From NCBI GenBank assembly GCA_028641055.1, contig CM054061.1, forward strand, positions 30,801,523 to 30,865,522: a stretch of DNA of 64,000 nucleotides, given 5' to 3'. The notes under the pieces were generated by a model. The model had not been told where the DNA came from and did not search any database. It saw nothing but the letters and a program-made list of their open reading frames with translations. The position numbers and the translations under genes are program-made. Positions 58,082-64,000 of the stretch are shown in pieces (position 1 is the stretch's first letter; each line of letters opens with the position of its first letter). The stretch comes from Alopecurus myosuroides (taxonomy: Eukaryota; Streptophyta; Magnoliopsida; Poales; Poaceae).

Positions 58082-58786
58082 TCATTTGTTGATGAAGGCC
58101 ACCAAGCGCTCCTGCAGCTCGACGCCCTCCTGCAGCTCGAACAGCTCCATCTCGCCGGCGTAGCCGCTGGCCTTGAGCTCCCGGTAGTACCACAGGCCGC
58201 GCTCCTTGAGCAGGACGTCGGTCTCGGCCACGCACACCAGCACGCGCTCGCAGGGGATCTTGGCGACGGCGGCGCGCGCCTCGTCGTTGACGAAGGGGTT
58301 CACGAGCGGGTCGTCCAGCCCCAGCGAGCCCGGGAAGACGAACCTCCAGGTGCGGTCCATGAAGCCGCGCACGTCCGCGGCGAACGCCACCTCCTCGCCC
58401 ACGGCTTCCTTGCCCGTGAAGTAGGGGTGCACGGCCAGGAGGCCGCGGACGGTGACGGCCAGGCGGCGCGGACGGCCATGTTGTGCGCGAGGTTGGCGCC
58501 GGCGCTGCACCCGCCGAAGAAGACGCGGGAGAGGTCGGCGTGGTCGAGCAGCCACGGGTCGGCGCCGTCGCCCCGGGTGACCGCCCAGCGCACGGCGGCC
58601 CAGCCGTCCTCGTAGGCGGCCGGCAGCATGTGCTCCGGCGCGAGGCGGTAGTAGACGGAGACGCCGATGGCGCCGGCGCGGGCGACGAGGTCGTTGAGGT
58701 AGTTGTGGGTGGAGGGGCGGGCGGGGGAGCCGACGACGAAGCCGCCGCCGTGGAAGTGGACGACGACGGGGAGCTTGGCGGGACTT
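58082..58786 (-). pseudogene. Captured carboxylesterase (CXE/GID1-like alpha/beta-hydrolase) fragment
   Basis: On the minus strand the frame opens mid-protein at KLPVVVHFHGGGFVVGSPA, which includes the oxyanion-hole HGGG. It continues through YYRLAPEHMLPAAYEDGW and the nucleophile elbow GGCSAGANLAHN (Ser of GxSxG). Near 58465-58475 the frame shifts by one base, then LAVTVRGLLAVHPYFTGKEA, DPLVNPF and the acid region VCVAETDVLLKERG follow, ending ERLVAFINK plus stop. The family is ~320 residues; here about 80 N-terminal residues are missing. The segment just before the end, where relatives carry the catalytic histidine in a GxxHxF context, is deleted. Intact relatives hydrolyse esters in the cytosol. 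With these lesions the copy cannot be active. High G+C sets it apart from the element around it. Confidence 0.9.
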
Positions 58787-59454
58787 TAGTAATCGCCTCG
58801 TAGCTAGCATTATCGCCCAGCGCTCACATGGATTTTTATTCCCCGCTGCTCCCAACCGCGTCGCCATCCGCACAGCCACGCGTGTTGCCCAATCGGCCAC
58901 TCACTTTCAGCTACTCAGACCTCCCTGGACGCTCAGCCACATCAATGACATGTCGACCCCACGCAACACTGGTCCCAGCAGCCATCGACTTGGAACACCG
59001 TTGTTTCCCCGGCGAAGCGGCTGTTCCAGGAAATACGGGGCGCATCATTTTCTACGTGGCGGGCCCCACGTAGCTAGCGACAGGAGTAGTGGTGTGCCCC
59101 CACGCCAGGACCACTGCTCCGGTCACCAAACATGCCAACCACCCTATCAGGCCGGCTTCCGGGCCCGTTGTCTCCCTGACCCCACGGTCAGCCACACATA
59201 CCCCGGGTTTCTAACGTAGAACGAATAATATCCTGCCCACGAGGTCTCTCTCGCGTGGGGCACACAATGTTGGGGCTCTGCATGTGGGCGTGCTCCATGA
59301 TCATTGTCTTAAGCTACTGGTGGGCAAGTGATTATTGTAAAAGTTTGCTCTTGCTGTTAGCAAGACATGTGAGAACTAAGATGCACGATATTTTCACCTC
59401 CACGTCTCTTTCCATTGCGACGGGGTGCAGGCGCCACAAGTCGTTGGATTTGAA
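58787..59454. other. Further interior of the CACTA element, unidentified
   Basis: G+C-rich, with frames on the plus strand up to 89 codons and no known domain. It may be additional captured sequence (for example a gene's 5' region). Confidence 0.4.
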
Positions 59455-59895
59455 GATGCGCCTCCTATATATTATGCGAGGCGCATTTTGAAGATGTGCC
59501 TCCTATATGTTATGCGAGGCGCATTTTGAAGATGCGCCTCCTATATGTTATGCGAGGCGCATATTTGTGGAATGCGCCTCCTATATACTCCAACTATAGG
59601 AGGCGCATCTTTGAGATGCGCCTCGACTTCGCTGACTCAGAAGCCACCCGGGCCCACACAAAATATTGGAGGCGCATATTATAGAAGTGCGCCTCTTATA
59701 ATTACATTATTGGAGGCGCATATTGACAGATGCGCCTCGCATAACCAGGGTCCAGGAGGCTGTGGTCCCTACATGAAGTATTCGAGGCGCATATGTTTGG
59801 AATGCGCCTCCTATATATGCATTATAGGAGGCACATCTTGGAAATGCGCCTCGCATAATATATAGGAGGCGCATTTTGCCAATATGTGCCTCGAG
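59455..59895. repeat. Right subterminal repeats of the CACTA element
   Basis: About a dozen inverted units around AATGCGCCTC / GAGGCGCATT with 'ctatatgttatgcg' spacers, the counterpart of the left zone. Confidence 0.9.
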
Positions 59896-60082
59896 CCCTC
59901 ATTTTCTCCTATAGGCTTTTCTCTAGTAGTGCCCCACGTGACACTTGGTATGCACGACACTTCATCTCGTTATATTTCTTCATATCCCCGACCTCCACAC
60001 ACCCTCCCCTCTTGAGAACCCGAACCACACATTACATGACTCGACTAGGAAAATTATATATTTGTCCCAACCGCATTAGTGA

Positions 60083-61635
60083 CTTTACCTCTGTTATTTT
60101 CACGTCTTTATTTTCCCGATCTACACATGATGCATAGAATTAGGATTTCAGGTTCATCGGTTCTCCCACCCTTGTCCCCTAGTTAAGGATCGATGAGTTG
60201 CTTCATCGATGGAGAGAATATGCGGTGGTGAGAAGGATCAGGGTCTAGTTGTGGTTTGTGGTATAATCTGGAAATGATTGCCTTTCATCCTGATAAGACA
60301 AAATTGGAAAAAAAAAGTGGTTTACTCAATAACAACCAAAATTATTAACTATCACGTTCTAGAGAAATTAGGTGATTTGTCTAAATATTGGTGAATTTGT
60401 TACCTCTACAGTACAAATGTCTTTCTTGTTTCTTTGATCTACATCTGACGCTTTGGGTTAGAGTTTCAAGTTAACAAGTGGCTCTGAGATCCCTCGCCAA
60501 TTATTGTTAGGGGTTTGAGGAGTTTCTGACGCAAAAAAATTGAAAAAAAATGTGATTTACTCAATTACAACAACAACAATTAATTATCACGCACTAGAGA
60601 CGTTAAATGATTTGTATAAATATCGGTGAATCTCTTACCTCTGTTGTAACCATCTCTTCTTGTTTTTCCGATCTACAGCTAATGCATTGAGTTAGAATTT
60701 CAAGTTAACCAGTGGCTCTCATATCACACCCTCGTCCCCTAGATCCGGAGATGATGAGTTACTTCATCGATGGGAGAATATATGGTGGTGAGAAGGATCG
60801 GGGTCTTGTGCTGGTCTATAGTATAATCTGGCAAGGATTACCTTTCATCCTGTTAAGCCAAAATTGGAAAAAAGTGATTTACTCAATAACAACAACAATA
60901 ATTAGTTATCACGTGCTAGAGAAATTAAGTGATTTGTCTAAATATTGGTGAATTTCTTACCTCTGCAGTACCCATGACTTTCTTGTTTCTTCGATCTACA
61001 TCTGACGTGTTGGGTGAGAGTTTCATGTTAACCAATGGCTCTCAGACCCTCTCCCCGGTTATTGTTAGGGGTTTGAGGAGTTTCTGATGCAAAAAAATGA
61101 AAAAAATGTGATTTGCTCAATAACAACAACAACAATTAATTATCACGCGCTAGAGATGTTAAGTGATTTGTATGAATATTGGTGAATCTCTTACCTCTGT
61201 GTTAACCATCTATTTCTTGTTTTTTCGATCTACAACTGAAGCGTTGAGTTAGAATTTCAAGTTAACCAGTGGCTCTCATATCACACCCTCGTCCCCTAGA
61301 TCCAGAGATGATTAGTTACTTCATCGATGGGGAGAAGGATCGGGGTCTTGTGCTGGTCTATGGTATAATCTGGCAAGGATTACCTTTCATCCTGTTAAGC
61401 CAAAATTGGATAAAAGTGATCTACTCAATAACAACAACAATAATTAGTTATCACGTGCTAGAGAAATTAAGTGTTTTGTCTAAATATTGGTGAATTTCTT
61501 ACCTCTGCGGTACCCATGGCTTTCTTGTTTCTTCGATCTACATCTGATGTGTTGGGTGAGAGTTTCAAGTTAACCAATGGCTCTCGGATCCTCTTCCCGG
61601 TTATTGTTAGGGGTTTGAGGATTTTCTGACACGAC
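60083..61635 (+). repeat. Tandem array with dimeric period ~555 bp
   Basis: Six related monomers start with 'ttacctctg/ac' at about 60083, 60400, 60637, 60958, 61191 and 61499. Two types alternate: one with 'ctctcatatcacaccctcgt', the other with 'attgttaggggtttgagga'. The dimers are nearly identical, as shown by the same frame MALISHPRPLDPEM at 60712 and 61269, 557 bases apart. Those frames are repeat products, not genes. Confidence 0.9.
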
Positions 61636-62599
61636 CTTGACTCCATGGTCGATTTAGGATATATGTGGTAGGTGTGGTAGTGAAGAATCCAGATCTAGTA
61701 CGGTTGACTAATTGAATATTGAAAATTAGTGGCATAAAGAGAATTGGCGGAGAAATCGGGAGGAAATGAAGGAGGTGGAAGGGAGATCTTGGGGGTGGAT
61801 CCCTACATCGTGGAGGCACCATGATGACATTTCAGGGGCTTGTGAGGCTTGGTGAGGCGGCGGCGGTGTGTGGGCAAAGTTAGGGAAGATAGGTTTTGGT
61901 CTAGTGGTGAGTAGGGTTCCGAGCAATTTATAGAGAGTCTTAAGCCATCTGAGCCGTTGGATCTAAACTCGGGTGTCCTATAAAAACTAAAATATGTCGG
62001 GTGTTAATTGTCAATTGTGTTTCTTCCCTTTTATGTCAGGAAGGAAGAGGGCTTGGCTACTGGGTCTTACATTACAAGGTGTTCGGGTGACGTGGTCATA
62101 GCGTTTCATGTACACAAATGGACAACTTTACGATTTTCTATAGGAATAATTCACTCCAAGAGAAACTTTCAGCGTAGTGAGAGATACTTTATGAAGTTAT
62201 TGGTGGTTGTTCTTGCAAAACATATGTCGACATCAGCGACCTTTAATAAGAAATTGGTTGTATTTGCAACCATGTTCCACTCAAACTCAAATCTTTTAAT
62301 TTAGGTATGACATGCATTTTGGTAGAGAAGGTTCAGGACCGTCGACATTTGTCGAGTTGTCCACGTAGATCCTTTTTCTCTTTGTTGTATTTCCTAGTTT
62401 ATTTCTTATTTCGAAGGTTCAAGGCCATCAACATCACTGGAGCAGTGTCTCCGGATGGCGGCTCCCCTGTGAGCCAAGTGGTGACCGTGTTGGTCGTGTT
62501 CCTTTGGCATGAGGGCGGCAAGGTGGTGGCGGGATTCTGTAGTGAGGCCAGGTGAGGGCGTCATTCCTCACCCAGATAAAGATATGGAGGCTTTCATGG
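61636..62599. other. Intergenic stretch, no gene seen
   Basis: Short frames on both strands with no domain. Flanked by the tandem array and the duplicate segment. Confidence 0.35.
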
Positions 62600-62890
62600 A
62601 CTAGCTTGTAACCTTGATTTCTGGTCAGCTTCTTGCGTGCATCCAGTCTCATGATCCGATCTAGGTAGGGATTGTCATCATTAGTACTGCTATTATTGCC
62701 TGGCCTAATCAAGCAATGCGATTATGGATCACAACATCGATCTCACTGTCAGGTCAATTGCATGCATACAGAGCAGCTTTGCCGGCTGCCTCCATGTATC
62801 AAAACCCGAGTCACCACCACTAAATGTTGTTTAATTTGCCAAGATCATCAAGCTTGTTAAGATTGCCACCAATTATTTATTTATGAGGAA
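62600..62890 (+). repeat. Dispersed duplicate segment, copy B
   Basis: Collinear, diverged copy of 50412-50870 in the same orientation, 12.2 kb away. No ORF. Confidence 0.75.
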
Positions 62891-64000
62891 ACGTTCATTA
62901 ACCCTGCACATTAAAGTGAAAAATGTAAGAAATAGCTAGGAGGAGATCGAAACCGGAGGATGGACGAGGTAGAGCGACAAGGATCAGTCAGGTAATGGAT
63001 GAGGTGAGTGGGAGATCCTGAGGACAGATACGCCTGAAGTAGAGAGCAGAGCATGGTCGAGACTTGACCAGAATGACGAAAAAAAAAACACTAGGCCAAA
63101 TGAAGATGGTACTTACCCATTTCGGAAAAAAAAAATGAAGATGGTACTAGTAGAAACTGTCAGGGCTAGCGGCTCGCTAGCTAGGTGGTTGAAACGAGAA
63201 TGAAATCTAGTGATGCATGTAGCTACGATGGGGAGGAGCATGAGAGCATGATTGCAGAGAGAGCGCCGCAAGCGTTTGAGTGCATCATCCCCATTCCGGC
63301 GTCCATGACCATGATCCATCAAAGCCGGACAAGGACAACCCCACATGGGGAAGAACATGGATGGCTTGTTTTCGTTCCTCTCTGTATATGATTATTACGA
63401 TGACATGGTCACAAATTTGCCGGGACTGTTAGGACTTCTCGGAGCCAGTCGCCAAGGAATACCTTTGTGTAACCGAGTTATACGTTTGTTTCTTTTGAGA
63501 CCGACAACAGCAGCAGTGCTCCATCACCGTCCTCTTATTATTATTAGTATATTGCACGCTCTGAAACCCACAACTTAACTGCAAGTTTCCAATTTGTTTG
63601 TCCACGTCCAAAGTTCCAAACAAGCAAAGCGAGCTAGTAGCAGAAAGCCAGGAATCCAGCCTTACCAAAGACCAAGGAAAGTGGTATCCAAAGGAGCTTG
63701 CGTGCACATCCGCAGCAGGAAACTTCCCTAGGAGCTACGAGGTAAAAAGGAGCCACAAAGCCCATGATGACCACTGTTGGCTTCCGCCTGCACTCTGCTC
63801 CACGCAGGTCTCCACTCAGAAAGGCAACTTCTCTGCTGCCGCGACCAACTGTATCGGAAGAGCAATCTGTTCTAAATTAAACGTAACAGTACCGCGAGCG
63901 TTTTTCTAGGTCACTACTAGCGTTGTGAGTGAGTTAAGTGGAACACACAACACATTGGATCATGTCAGTAAGGAGGATGGGGGTTTAGTACTCGTTTCAA
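62891..64000. other. Right end of window, no gene identified
   Basis: Several frames of 60-100 codons on both strands, none with a recognisable domain or a partner exon. Could be promoter or intron of a gene beyond the window. Confidence 0.35.

Larger units (their letters stand above)
57454..59931. mobile_element. Non-autonomous CACTA transposon carrying a carboxylesterase fragment
   Basis: The ends are exact inverted repeats CACTACTAGAGAAAAG (57454) and CTTTTCTCTAGTAGTG (to 59931), flanked by CCC on both sides as a 3-bp target duplication. Subterminal zones at 57470-57790 and 59455-59895 are packed with inverted AGGCGCATT/AATGCGCCT units. There is no transposase. The centre (about 57860-58786) holds a host-derived carboxylesterase fragment plus its probable 3' UTR, in the minus direction. 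Length 2478 bp. Confidence 0.95.

Noticed and set aside
60712..61493. Repeated ORF starting MALISHPRPLDPEM
   Set aside because: Product of the 555-bp tandem repeat; its reading changes between units and no other signal supports it.
1..64000. CRISPR array, operons, prokaryotic genes, tRNA or rRNA genes
   Set aside because: None seen. The window has the intron-containing genes and retroelements of a plant nucleus; no cloverleaf or rRNA sequence was recognised by eye.

Overview
This is a stretch of plant nuclear DNA, almost certainly from a pooid grass (wheat/barley/oat/ryegrass group). Three things point there: BARE/Angela-type copia LTRs, LTRs that open with TGATACGTC, and Stowaway, Tourist and CACTA elements with grass-type ends. 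The exact species cannot be told from the sequence. Most of the window is nested transposable elements. One intact multi-exon host gene and one small single-exon gene candidate lie between them.

Layout. 1-8374: right part of a copia-type element on the minus strand, with a 2.4-kb LTR, PBS and an intact 763-residue Gag; no pol is seen in the 3.6 kb beyond Gag. 8375-10178: a Helitron remnant with a short Rep piece and a Helitron-like 3' end. 10394-14320: decayed CACTA-type DNA with one 232-codon ORF of unknown role. 14780-17418: 5' part of a gypsy element (minus strand) with a MITE in its gag. 18000-18525: an endonuclease fragment of a LINE (minus). 18971-20384: an isolated TGATACGTC-type LTR, then part of another LTR up to 21009.

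21125-25270 is a local tandem duplication. Copy 1 holds a Tourist MITE and a 1953-bp Helitron; copy 2 keeps the empty Helitron site. Copy 2 also has an expanded 60-bp minisatellite and is followed by a 109-residue single-pass membrane protein gene. 28335-32343 (minus) is a complete 16-exon ERD6-like sugar transporter (MFS, 510 residues). It is the best-supported host gene here, and two of its introns use GC donors.

33190-51020 is a retrotransposon nest. A degenerate L1-type LINE (ORF1 and ORF2, plus strand) is interrupted in ORF1 by a full-length 8.4-kb BARE/Angela-like element with target duplication TCCAC, and again by a 301-bp CACTA-type MITE with target duplication CCA. The two LTRs of the 8.4-kb element are about 99% identical, yet its internal coding region is ruined, so it probably moved with enzymes supplied in trans.

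52863-53660 holds three Stowaway MITEs in a row. 57454-59931 is a non-autonomous CACTA element with palindromic subterminal repeats that carries a fragment of a carboxylesterase (CXE/GID1-like) gene: a gene-capture event whose cargo is truncated, frameshifted and lacks the region expected to hold the catalytic histidine. 60083-61635 is a tandem array with a dimeric period of about 555 bp. A segment near 62.6 kb is a diverged direct copy of one near 50.4 kb.
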